From positions 2,602,501 through 2,666,500 of the forward strand of contig JACVVK020000036.1 in NCBI GenBank assembly GCA_018292915.2: 64,000 nt of DNA, read 5' to 3'. The notes beneath the pieces were generated by a model, which worked only from the letters and a program-made list of their open reading frames with translations, was not told the origin of the DNA and did no database searches. This stretch comes from Batillaria attramentaria. Lineage: Eukaryota; Mollusca; Gastropoda; Batillariidae. Made by a program: the position numbers and the translations under genes. Within the stretch, counting starts at the first letter, position 1. Each line of letters starts with the position of its first letter. Positions 50,318 through 60,744 of this stretch are shown here, piece after piece.

Positions 50318-51398
50318 ACAGTTTTTGTGACACACATTGAACTGAAAGAAATAGACTTGTGCAGTGTCGTTTCTAAATGTTGTGACATCTATCTGTGTGA
50401 TTTGACATTTCAATTTCGTCCATACAGCCATCAGATGCAGGTTTTGTTGTTTGCTCGATGTGTGTCTGTTGTTGGTTTTTTCCTGTCACTGCTCTTGCTT
50501 TTTGCATTTGCCTGCTTTATAGTGTAGAAGAAAAGAATTGCCACTGATAAATCTCATTACATTTCGTTGAATATTATTTATACACGGACGCGTAACATTC
50601 ATTTCTAACCTTATTGCATGAATTGAATTAGTCTGTTTTCAGTTTGAAACAAGAATTGTTTGGCACAATTTCGCGCTTCCAAAACTGATGAACTTTAAAA
50701 AAAAAATTTAAGCTGAAATCTCTTAATTGATAGATATTGTACCACATTTTATTTGGTTTCGACTGAGGAAAGTAAGTCTGCCCACACCAGTTGTCAGCCA
50801 TGTTGTGATGTTTCTAACTGGTAATCAGTCGAGCGTGTTAGTAAGGCGTGATCACCACGCCTTGTTTTGTTGCTGTAAGTAATGCAGTATTTGTTAGAAC
50901 GGACTAGGTAGAAGTTTTGTGTTCCAGGGCTTGGAAGACTGCCTGGTCCCAAAGCGCACTAACTCTTTTGTTGCACAGAGCCACGATTTATTACCTGCTC
51001 CTCGTGTGTCTGATTACCGTGTACAGAGGGCCTGTTGACAAACGTATCGGAGACGTCTTTGACTTTGTGTTGTGCGTGTGACAATGCACGCCGCGGTTTG
51101 TTCTTAAGGCTGTTTCTGTTTTTGTAAAGCATGATTCCTCGTCGCATTCACAGTACTTGTACAACAGGAACATATTTACTGCGTAAGACTGTGGTGAACT
51201 GAAGGAATTTAGTGAGGGACTTGTTCAGTGTTGGACTCGGTGAATACACAGCACTGTTTTGAAGCAAACGTCTGTCGAACGATGTCGCAAAAAGCTGAAG
51301 TTGGAATACGCTTGTCGTGCATCGCTGCGATTTGGCGGAAAACGCAGAAAGGTCCTTGCTTTTCAAGACAGATCAGTGACGGCGTACCGAAGTGTTTT

Positions 51399-51449
51399 TA
51401 CGTCATCGTTATGCGTCAGAAATGACGCAGATCGCAGTGGCTGACGTCA
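51399..51449 (+). promoter_or_regulatory. Cluster of CRE-type sites upstream of the membrane-isoform exon
   Basis: Within about 50 bp are TACGTCA (51399-51405), the inverted pair TGCGTCA (51412-51418) and TGACGCA (51423-51429) separated by four bases, and a perfect palindromic CRE TGACGTCA (51442-51449). CREB/ATF factors bind these elements in animals. The last site is 29 bp before the ATG at 51478, so the cluster may be in the promoter or 5'UTR. Confidence 0.4.
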
Positions 51450-51451
51450 GC

Positions 51452-51481
51452 ATGACAACAAACCAAAAGGAGCCATCATGA
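51452..51481 (+). other. Upstream ORF overlapping the main start (ATGA)
   Basis: A ten-codon reading frame, MTTNQKEPS plus stop, starts at 51452. Its TGA (51479-51481) overlaps the ATG at 51478. This ATGA layout is known to allow termination-reinitiation in some eukaryotic mRNAs. It would matter only if transcription begins upstream of 51452. Confidence 0.4.
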
Positions 51482-51783
51482 ATTGCCTGGAAGATTTGGA
51501 CCCGTTTTGGGTGGTGACCATCATAGTCGTGTTGACGTGTTTGATCTTTCTGTTGCCAGACCAAAACCGTTCGCGCACCAAGAGCAGCGGACAGCTCAAG
51601 TCTGCACACCCCCCAGACGTCGTGTCCACGTCGGCCCGGGGAACACGGGCCCAGGAGGTGGCCAGACTAGAGTCGCTGTGTGAGACACGGACCAAAGAAC
51701 TGAACTACAGCAAGATGCAGCTCAAGGCAGGACTGCAAGCTTTCGACGCCATGGCTTGTCTTCTCAACTACTGTACCAACCAG
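51478..51783 (+). CDS. Alternative first exon with N-terminal membrane segment; also shared MTUS-like coiled-coil exon
   Basis: ATG at 51478, open to donor cag|gtgagg (51784), phase 0. The first 27 residues contain FWVVTIIVVLTCLIFLLP, a clear single membrane-spanning segment with few flanking charges before it and basic NRSRTK after it. Inside, a pyrimidine-rich acceptor (tgatctttctgttgccag, AG at 51558-51559) opens the same frame in phase 1. The exon can therefore be entered from upstream phase-1 exons without the membrane segment. From residue ~65 comes VARLESLCETRTKELNYSK, then MQLKAGLQAFDAMACLLNY, resembling the start of the conserved C-terminal region of MTUS1/ATIP proteins (Cys, LK..L, F-x-A, then hydrophobic run). 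Family call moderate. Confidence 0.75.
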
Positions 51784-51794
51784 GTGAGGCAGTC

Positions 51795-51798
<4 letters not shown>

Positions 51799-51857
<59 letters not shown>

Positions 51858-51865
51858 CCCCCCCC
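51799..51865 (+). repeat. (TC)n then C-rich tract
   Basis: Begins 15 bp after the 51783 donor. Confidence 0.95.
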
Positions 51866-51899
51866 CCACCCTCCCTCTCCCTCCCAACCACCCCCACAC

Positions 51900-52135
51900 T
51901 TCATTCTTTCCTTCCCTTTCCGTAAGTGTCGGTTCAATTCAATTCCATTCAATTAAATTGAAATTGATTTGAAGTCAGTCACTCTTTCATTCTTTTCCCT
52001 TTCCGTAAGTATCAGGCTTTCATAGATCGACTCATTTCAGTACAGTTCAATTCAATTCAGTTCAATTCAGTTCAATCGAAATTGCATTGAAATCATTCAC
52101 ACTTCAAGCTATTCCTTTTCCCTAAGTGTCAGGGT
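51900..52135 (+). repeat. Imperfect ~115-bp tandem duplication with TTCAA motifs
   Basis: Blocks with ccctttccgtaagt, then ttcaattcaattc and gaaattg-attgaa recur. Each carries a donor-like gtaagt. Confidence 0.6.
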
Positions 52136-52844
52136 TGTTATAGACGGCTATTGACAAAACTCATATCATCTGACAGAGATGCTCCGTGATTAGCAATAGA
52201 AAAAAAAAGTCAACAAATGAATTGACGATTAACGCTCGAAGCACTGCAATACACCGTTGGGTGCAGAAGCTACAGCCGAGAGTAACGAGACAGAAATTGG
52301 CTGGCGGTTCCCAGTTAACAGATAGCTCCACGCAGCGTCTGTAAAGGACCGCTAGGATAACGTCGTCTGCCGAGAGATAGAGGGCCAATAATTGCCCTAA
52401 CTACGAGGAGGAGGGGGGGGGGGGGGAGGGGGGGGGGAGATGAAAATAGAGGTTCGGATCAGTTCAGCTCACGGTAGAGTCATGTGATTTTTGTTGTTGT
52501 GTTGTTTTAGGGGTTTTTTTGTTTGGGTTTTTGGTGTTTTTTTTGTTTTTTTTTTTTTTGGGGGGGGGGGTAAGGGGGGGGGAGGTCTGACGTCATGATC
52601 CAGAAAGCGGACATGGGGCATATAATACACATGAATCGCATGAAGTGTGTGTGTGTGTGTGGGGGGGGGGGGTTATTCCACCGGTCAGTGTATGAGGGAA
52701 TGTTTGTTTCAGTGATGTTCGTGCTAACTCTTTAGGCTGAAGCACTTTCCATTGCTGCACGCTTGCCTGTTATCTTTAACAAAGGAGGAAAAAAGAAAAA
52801 GAAGAAAAAAAAACCCTAAACATCCTCGTTTATCCCTCTTTCAG

Positions 52845-52926
52845 CTGGATGCCTTCTCCTGCCCGGAAGTTACTGCCAAACTGAAAGACGCTGAAGGACA
52901 CATTTCGGAGCAACAGCAGCAGATAG
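52845..52926 (+). CDS. Internal coiled-coil exon, 82 nt, phase 0 to 1
   Basis: The acceptor tatccctctttcag and donor g|gtaaag. Phase 0 continues directly from 51783: LDAFSCPEVTAKLKDAEGH then ISEQQQQI. Heptad-like spacing and Glu/Gln/Lys content indicate the start of a coiled coil. G-rich and T-rich low-complexity sequence (52413-52590) lies upstream in the intron. Confidence 0.85.
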
Positions 52927-52949
52927 GTAAAGAGCACGACAAAATTCCG

Positions 52950-52952
52950 CGC

Positions 52953-53013
<61 letters not shown>
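52950..53013 (+). repeat. (GC)n(GT)n microsatellite
   Basis: Begins about 25 bp after the 52926 donor. Confidence 0.97.
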
Positions 53014-53016
<3 letters not shown>

Positions 53017-53140
53017 TTTCAAATGGATCGGCTCTTGAAGATGAGCTTGCGTGTTGCATAAGGGAAGCGCAAACGTTCATATTATTATAGTGATGCGTGA
53101 TCGAAGTTGATAGAGGAGATGTGCGACACTAATAGGATCG

Positions 53141-53142
<2 letters not shown>

Positions 53143-53188
<46 letters not shown>
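53143..53188 (+). repeat. (TG)n tract at an acceptor
   Basis: Ends in tacag at the 53191 exon boundary. Confidence 0.97.
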
Positions 53189-53190
53189 AG

Positions 53191-53412
53191 AAAACCTCCA
53201 GCAACAAAAGACGAGCGTGGAGCAGCAGCTGACGGAAGTGACGCAAGCGCGTGACGCGGCGCTTGAGGACGTTGCTAAGCTACAGCAGGAGATGAAAGAG
53301 GCGGAGGAGGCCCACCTGACCTCCGTCCAGCAGCTGAAGGACACCCACGCAGCGGCCTTGACATCCCAGCAAGAGGAACTCCATTCTCAGCAACAGCAGA
53401 CCGCTCAACAGA
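53191..53412 (+). CDS. Internal coiled-coil exon, 222 nt, phase 1 to 1
   Basis: Acceptor tgtgtacag at the end of a (TG)n tract; donor a|gtaagg. In phase 1 it encodes 74 residues of clear coiled coil: NLQQQKTSVEQQLTEVTQ, then ARDAALEDVAKLQQEMKEAE, then EELHSQQQQTAQQ. Hydrophobic residues fall at heptad a/d spacing with no proline. It is the core of the MTUS/ATIP-like C-terminal rod, which in vertebrate relatives mediates dimerisation. The microsatellite forms the acceptor's pyrimidine-poor upstream tract. Confidence 0.9.
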
Positions 53413-53472
53413 GTAAGGGTCACGTGTCTTGTGGTCACTCCGAGCATGTGTCACATTTCGGTTTAGTGTGTG

Positions 53473-53503
<31 letters not shown>

Positions 53504-54072
53504 TGTGGAGGAGGGGGGCGCGGGGGAGGGGGGGGGCACTTCAGAAGTTAGAAATCTGATGTTTATGAATGGAATGCACGATTTGGACATTGCAGCTGGT
53601 TTTATAACTTAGCGGCCTGTGATATTGCTGAAGTCAGGCGTTGAGACACCCCGGCCTACTTTTCTTGCCCTGCGATCGCCGCTGCTAGGTTATAAATAGA
53701 AACAAGCCTAGTGGCCAACCGGCCCAAAGCCTGCTCTTATTCTTACCAGAGATCCTTTCCTGCTTCTCACTACTACTGTGAAAACCAGTGGTTATCATTC
53801 ATGCTGATTTTCTGTCATTTGCATACATAAAATTTGGATTCCATATTGCCACATTCAGTCACAGCTAGAAAGCTTCAGTCTTCTAAAAGTGATCACATGA
53901 CACCATGCGAAACAGTGGTGTCTTAGCTACGTAGAAATGTCGGTGATAATTTCCTTTTTCGTGTAAGTCATCTTCCCCAGGGAACAGCATGTACTGCAGA
54001 GGTAGTAGGTTTTGTTTCTGTGCGTGTTTTTGCTGACATGACGTAACGGCGGATGTGTTTTCTTGATTACAG

Positions 54073-54128
54073 TGCAGAAATATCATGAGAAGCAGCTGGA
54101 GTACACACAACAGTCGCATCAACGTCAG
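54073..54128 (+). CDS. Internal coiled-coil exon, 56 nt, phase 1 to 0
   Basis: The acceptor tcttgattacag and donor cag|gtcagt. In phase 1 it reads [19 protein letters not shown] and ends in phase 0, matching the next exon. Gln/His/Glu-rich, it continues the coiled coil. The donor has C at +3, weaker than its neighbours. Confidence 0.8.
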
Positions 54129-54174
54129 GTCAGTAACGCCGTGCTGTCAGCCACGCATACACCGTCCTACCTAC

Positions 54175-54177
<3 letters not shown>

Positions 54178-54231
<54 letters not shown>
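54178..54231 (+). repeat. (TG)n microsatellite
   Basis: About 50 bp after the 54128 donor; a second short TG run follows near 54306. Confidence 0.97.
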
Positions 54232-54233
<2 letters not shown>

Positions 54234-54736
54234 GGGGAAGGGGGGGGGGTGTGAGAGAAAGAAAGAGAGAGATATAGATGCCTGTGTTTCTTGGTGTGTC
54301 TGCCTGTGTGTGTGTGTGTGTGTGGCAGAGAGAGAGAAAAGAAAAGGTCCTTTGTGGTTGGTTTGTGCTGTGTAGAACAAGGGGCATAACTGCTGCATTG
54401 TAGGTTGAAAGCGAAGTCTTGCAGAGTTACGTGCCTCCCTGTTGTGCCTGTAGGATGTGCATGTTCATCAAAATAGCACGTGCAGAGAAGAATTATGATT
54501 CATGCACAATAGATCTGCCAACTACAGAATGAAAAGTACCATAAGTGCTTTCTTGGGCAGTAGTGGGGAGGGGATGATGGCAGTATGCACACTAGTGGGA
54601 AATTCGGTTATTATGGACATTAAACGAAAATCAAAATTGATCAGATATAAATTCATCACATTAATACACTGTCACATACTCCTCTGTCCACCAAACCCGG
54701 TTCATATAATCACGGTAAAATTTGGCATTCAAGTAA

Positions 54737-54738
54737 AC

Positions 54739-54797
<59 letters not shown>
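54737..54797 (+). repeat. (AC)n microsatellite
   Basis: In the same intron as the TG run at 54178, in the opposite sense. Confidence 0.97.
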
Positions 54798-54798
<1 letters not shown>

Positions 54799-55042
54799 GG
54801 TCCAGTGAGGGGCATGGATGGTGCTTTATTGTTGTGAATTGGAAGCAGGGATGAAGCAAGACTGGAAGACAGTAGGCTGGCACATTTCGATACTTTCATG
54901 GGTGAAAACCTATTGATTAATAATCCATGGCGTAGTGATAGCTGACCACGGTGATACATGCTAGCCACAATTTGTTACCATGGTGTTATAATGTTATAAT
55001 GGAGACCCTGGTTAGTGAAGCCATCAAACTAATACTTTACAG

Positions 55043-55148
55043 ATTTCGGAGATGACGGCGGAACATCAGATGGCCACCAACCGGCTGAAAGTGGCTCATC
55101 TGGAGGAGATCCAGGAACTGCGCAACAGACATGACAAACAGATGGAGG
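55043..55148 (+). CDS. Internal coiled-coil exon, 106 nt, phase 0 to 1
   Basis: The acceptor aatactttacag and donor g|gtgagt. It encodes ISEMTAEHQMATNRLKVAHL then EEIQELRNRHDKQME, a coiled coil with alternating His/Glu/Lys as in the MTUS/ATIP rod. It is the last strongly supported shared exon; the gene must continue in phase 1 beyond it. Confidence 0.85.
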
Positions 55149-55262
55149 GTGAGTACAAGGACAGTCAAACTGTCTCGCCTTAAGTCTCGTGGGGTGGTGG
55201 CGGGAGGGGGGGAGGGGGGAAGTAGGTGTTTCTACGATGGTCTGCGGACATTTTCAGCGTAT

Positions 55263-55266
55263 CACG

Positions 55267-55349
<83 letters not shown>
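55263..55349 (+). repeat. (CG)n(CA)n microsatellite
   Basis: CG cap then CA run, about 115 bp after the 55148 donor. Confidence 0.97.
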
Positions 55350-55697
55350 AAGCCACTGATACTCTGCATTTTAATTCTGTGTTTGTCACATCCATTGCTG
55401 GTCAGCCTGATCTGTGCTAAACATCTTGTGTGGAACATTAAGGAAAAAACAAAGGCTATTCACGAAAAAGAAAGAACATTTGGTTCTTTCATGCCTGTGG
55501 TAAACGGAACCGCCTGACAAGGGAAGCAACTTGTGAGGCCTTGTCTGTGGCCTGAACATAACGTAGGGCAAGAGATTCAGTCTGGCGGTATGTGACATAA
55601 GTCGGCAGCCTTTGTTGTTCGAAATGGTTTGAGAAAAATTTTGCTCAAAGTCTCAACTTGATCAAGAGAGGGGGCCTTTGCTGTTGCTGTTGGTGGC

Positions 55698-55757
<60 letters not shown>

Positions 55758-56097
55758 TCATTATTTCCCCCTGTTTTCCCCTACCCTTTCTCCCCACCCT
55801 CCCCTGTCTTCATCGATACATTTACAAGGCCGTAGTGAGTTAAACAAGTAGTAGACCTCTAAGTGAACGTCGGAATGGCTTACTTTGCCTAAGGCGGTCA
55901 CCGAGGCGTGTCCACTGTGACCGCTATACCAGACGACACATCATAGGGCCGGCAGAACGGTCGGTTATCCCCAGTCATTGATCTGTGTCGGGTTCCTGAT
56001 CCCCCAACATAGTCAATCAACATTCATTATTCACTAAGGCCGGTCTCAGGCGCTTGGGCTTCGGTACACGTGATACACGCATCTGTCCCTCCTGCCC

Positions 56098-56099
<2 letters not shown>

Positions 56100-56140
<41 letters not shown>

Positions 56141-56143
56141 TCT

Positions 56144-56176
<33 letters not shown>

Positions 56177-56229
56177 CGTGCGTGCGTGCGTGTGTGTGTG
56201 TGTGTGCGCGCGCGCGTACGTGCGTGTGT
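56100..56229 (+). repeat. (TG)n/(CG)n compound repeat
   Basis: TG runs alternating with CG and TGCG blocks. Confidence 0.95.
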
Positions 56230-57885
56230 GGTTCAGCTCAGTAGTACTGAAGTACGGACAAGTAACACATTTTGTTGCCTATTGTATCAGAGGTGAACGT
56301 CCGTGGATGTTGTTGTTGCTGTGTGTTTCTGGGTTAGGTTCATGCAGAAATTGTAAACATTTCTAAAATGGAGAAAGATTTTACAAACCAACCCCCCAAA
56401 ACTTGTCACCTTCACATCGTGTCGGTCGCATAGTTTCACTCTCCAAGCAGGCGAGTTCAGAACCAGCGATTTGCGATAAAACTCGGGCGATAGGATTCTT
56501 ATGAACTGGCGGCTACGGGTGAAGTTTGCTGATACCGCCTTTATGAACTGAGTGTTTCGGAGCGGGAGGAATTTCTCCCACAGCTAAATACCAACCATTA
56601 AGGCGGAGGAACCAAACCTTGTATGGCTCCCGACTGGCAGAACGCGGCAAGGGGTGGTGAAAGTAATCACAGGCCCGTGTTGTGTGTTGTCAGTGTCGGG
56701 CTGCCTCATAATCTGTACCTATTGTCCAAGTCGTTTGTCAGACGCCCGGACTTTTCTGGATTCGAACAGACAAAGAAAGCAAACGACTCTAACCACACGC
56801 TTACAGGACCCTGTGTGTAGACAAGGACTTACGTACCGCGGTAGGACCCCCCCCCCCCCCTCTCTCTCTCTCTCTACCTCCCCCCTTTCTCCCCCACCTC
56901 ACGTTGGGCGATTAGATTATGTTTAGTCCCGAGTTTTTCAGCTAACCTGTTTACATTACACTGTATGTGTTGGGGAGGGGGGGGGGAGCAGAGGCAAAGA
57001 AAATACAGACTCATCGTGGAACCGTCTAGGCCTAGAACAGCCAGTTCTGTTGATTACGAACGTCATTGATCAGCATCGGTACCAAGCACGTCTTTTGTGA
57101 TCAGTCTTGTGTAATCTTCATGCTTTGTTGTTCCTGGCAGGTGACAGTGATTAATTTCTGGGGGTCACTGTTTTGTTGTTGTTTTGTTTCGTTTTTCTTT
57201 CTTGTTTGTTTGTTTGTTTTTTGGTTTGTGTTTTGTCGGGGGTTTTTTTGGGTTTTTTTTTTTTTTTTGGGGGGGGGGTGTTCGCCCGCGTAAATCAGTG
57301 TGTGTGTGTGAGAGAGAGAGAGAGCTACACTTCTTGCCGTGTGTGTGTATGATTATGGCACAATTGAATAACTTCAGTCCTTGTCTTTGAAATGAACAAA
57401 GTTGTCTCGCGTTGACTCTAAGAATAACTATGGGCTTGTGTCGTTAGTTCTCAACTGTGACTCCAAGAACAGGTTCCAGTATCATGAAGTTTTTCTTTGA
57501 TCTACTGGTACAGTAGCTTGCTAGCCGTATAAAGAACAGTACCGTTATACAGCGGGAATGAGAGAGTGTAGGGATTTGGCACCTCTTTGTTAGGCCCGGG
57601 CGTGAAAGGGTGGCACCTCGCTCACGCAGATCGAACACTAGACGGTGGCCATTCCCTCTTGGCAAGGGGGCTTTGCTTCCAACAGTACTGTACACCTGAT
57701 CTACCTGTTCCCTCCCCGTCACGGTCTGTAGCGCGTCAAAGAAGTGCAGTGAAGAGTGAAGAATTAATGATGACTTGTGTTTGAGGCACTGTGGTTTGCT
57801 CTGGTCTGTCCACCGGTGCTTCACGTGATGTCAGTGCTGACTTTTCCCGATTCCAGTCTGGCTTAGCAGATATGCGTCACTCATG

Positions 57886-57945
<60 letters not shown>

Positions 57946-57966
57946 GACACACACACACACACACAC
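57886..57966 (+). repeat. (CG)n(CA)n microsatellite
   Basis: Short CG cap, CA run, one gtgac interruption. Confidence 0.95.
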
Positions 57967-58182
57967 CACTAAGACACTTCTTTTATTTTTTTATTTTTTT
58001 TAATTGGCTGGGGCCGGTAGGAACTGCAGCACACATCAAAAGTTCCTTCACTGAACAGAGACCAAATCGCCAAACATTACAACAACAACAACAACAACCC
58101 AGCATGTTAATTTATCGCAGTAAGCAGACATTTATATCTGCTATCAGGTGCGTTCAGTTGCCATACAGCAACAGCCCTGTTG

Positions 58183-58185
<3 letters not shown>

Positions 58186-58255
<70 letters not shown>

Positions 58256-58260
58256 CGCGA
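58186..58260 (+). repeat. (TG)n(CG)n microsatellite
   Basis: CG cap at the 3' side of TG, followed by a G-rich stretch. Confidence 0.97.
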
Positions 58261-58703
58261 GGGGGGGGGGGAGGGGGGGTCTCGACTGACTGGAGCAGTT
58301 GCCGATCTCTGGTGCATCTGTCCTCATCAGGCTGGTCACGTGGTCCAAGCCCTGTCACTGCCCTTACGGCCATGTGGCGGACATCAAAGCGAGCGCTGGC
58401 CATTACGGGTGTCAAATCTGTTTTTGCTGACACTACCCACCCACCTAATCAGCCACCCGCGCTCCACTCCCTGTCTGTGAGAGAGCAGGGTGCTAACAGT
58501 GCTACCCAAACAGACCAGTAGTCACGGGGGGCAAGTCAAACGGATAGCGGACCAGTACCGGTGCTACTGCGATTGAAACGTTTTGAGGACGACTGTTGCC
58601 AAATAAAGGCACATGTTTGAAATCTCAGCATGCACCCGTCTGTAAGCCGTAATAACGTTTTCATTCGCTTTCTGGTCGATACACGGCCCCCTTTCTTTCA
58701 CAG

Positions 58704-58718
58704 ACAAACCAAAGTCCA
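58704..58718 (+). CDS. Candidate 15-nt microexon, phase 1 to 1
   Basis: A strong acceptor (ccccctttctttcacag) is followed 15 nt later by the donor cca|gtaagg. In phase 1 the segment adds KPKS plus boundary residues and keeps the frame after the 55148 donor. Microexons of this size are known in animal cytoskeletal genes. The call rests only on splice-site quality and phase. Confidence 0.3.
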
Positions 58719-60204
58719 GTAAGGAGCCTGTTGCACTGCGTGTTTCCATTTTGATAGCACTGGCCGGAAGGTTTTATTGTGTTTCGGTCGAAACTGAAAA
58801 AATTGGCCGTTTATCTACCAGAAACCGACTTTTCACCGACACAGTACTGCAATGCAGAGACGTGTCCATGCTCAGATTATTTCCAAATAAAAACATGGTT
58901 TTACCGAGAACTGTTGTCGCAAAACTTTCGGACGCACCAGGAAAAAAACCCAACCCGCCATTTGGATTGCCCACCGTGGTTCTGTACGCCCGCGGATCAG
59001 TCAGGCGAAAAGTCTGGCATCAAGGCCAACAGGTCAAGTGTGACATCTGGAGAAAAAACTCCCAGGGCTTTAACCCCGTCCGGCCACTTTCTTGTGCTGA
59101 GTAGTGACGCGCTAAGGAAGCTTTCAGCTCTTCTGTGTATTGTTCCCGAGGGAGAGAAAAAGACAACAACAAAGCTGAAACAGCAGCGGGAAATGTTTGG
59201 CTTGTGACGGACTGAGCTCTGATCGGATTGTGTTGTGGGATGATTGGTGTGCGCGGTTCGGTAGGATCGACAGTTCCCCTTTCTTCTCCAGGCACAGGAT
59301 CTGCCGCTATAAGACCGTTTGACAGACAGCGGAGAAAGGCCGGACAGCCAGACACCGCCAGAGTAGTGTAAGGTGGTTGTGCCCACTTTGTCTTGTGAGT
59401 TCTGCCGTCTTGGGACGTTACCACTGTGTACGTGGTGTGATTTCGGTATTGGCTTGTGCTTCTTGTGGAATGGGGGCTTTAATTTTTGATGAATGACCTC
59501 AGTGTTTCCCAGCGACATTGTTTCTGTACTCTTCCGGTCGTGCACGAGTCGTCTGCCGAACTTTTCTGTTGATTTTCTACGTAGATCTGTACGGTTCATC
59601 TACCGTGAGCTGGAAAAGGGCTTAAGCCTCAGTGAAATCTATGGCGCTTGAGCCGTTTTTGAAGATGACATTAGATACTGATCTAGCACTAGAAAAGGGA
59701 AGGGGTCTAACATTCGTGTTCTCAAGTCAAGTTCTTGGTATTTTGACTCTTTCTCATCCCGTGATTTATACACCGGTCATAAAATACGACTGGTCTGGCG
59801 GTGAAAGATAATCTCCGATGTTTATGGTCCGTCACGAGTACTGAAGACCTAGGTAAGGGTTCTCGTCAGATTGCCTGTAATAACGGGTTAGGTTTGCAGT
59901 CAGCTGGCGAGGAATATTTCGGATCCTGTAGGCTTGACCTTCTTGTCTTTTGTATCGATTTATCTATCATATGGCATTCATTTAGCCGCTCATAACTGTC
60001 AGACATAAATCGTACAGTCCCCCCCCCCCCCCCCATGGAGGAGGGTGGTGGTTAAAGCTATAGTGATCAGAGAGACAGGTGAAATAATCGTTTCTTTGTG
60101 TACACTGGTTTCCGAGGCAGAATGAGTTCAGTTTTTCTTGTAAAGAGACAGTGTCTGTTTTAATTTTTCGTTTATTTTGACGTCCGCTGTGTCTGTCACA
60201 CTTT

Positions 60205-60400
60205 CAGAGCTAGTAGAGCGTTAGAATATCAACTCTGGTTGTGAGTTCGGATCCCGGGTGGCCCTGTCGTTCCAAGGAAAGTGTTGGCTTTTCCTTCTTT
60301 GTCCCTTTGTTGTTGACAGTCGTATTTTCAATCCTCGGAAGGCAGTACATGATGAAAAAGGACGTTAAACTCCCAAACACCCACCCACCTCCTCGGTGCG
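60205..60400 (+). mobile_element. Degenerate SINE-A copy
   Basis: Eroded head (tagagcgttagaatatcaac), B box gagttcggatccc and the family tail aaaaaggacgttaaactccc. Older than the other copies. Confidence 0.7.
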
Positions 60401-60697
60401 TTGTAAAGTTCACCATTGATTACAGAGTGAGCTTTGTGGAAGATGTGTGTAGTCAGGTTCTCACAGACAGTCAACCTTGACGTGAAGAGTGCTTCACAAC
60501 CCACTACAGCTCACCACAAGACCCTGTAAATCGCGCCGTGGGTAAATCAGCACATCATCACATGATCATCATGCTCTCCACAGTGCGGGACGTTACGGCC
60601 AAGTCGTACTTGTACACGTCTCAAGGTAGAGACCTCGCGATAGGAACACGACTTGGACTGTCTGTCTCAAACAGCAATGGACAATGTACAGTGACTA

Positions 60698-60706
60698 AGG
60701 CTTTTT

Positions 60707-60742
<36 letters not shown>

Positions 60743-60744
60743 TT
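60698..60744 (+). repeat. (TTTC)n tetranucleotide
   Basis: About ten units. Confidence 0.95.

Larger units (their letters stand above)
55149..58703 (+). other. Intron after the last strong coiled-coil exon
   Basis: Microsatellites at 55263-55349, 55698-55758, 56100-56229 and 57886-57966, and T/G homopolymer-rich sequence at 57160-57280. No coding exon seen. Confidence 0.5.

Noticed and set aside
58780..59600. A 200-codon minus-strand frame and a 142-codon plus-strand frame
   Set aside because: Both are open over the same DNA, no family is recognised, and there are no matching splice or promoter signals. I keep it as unexplained, not as a gene.
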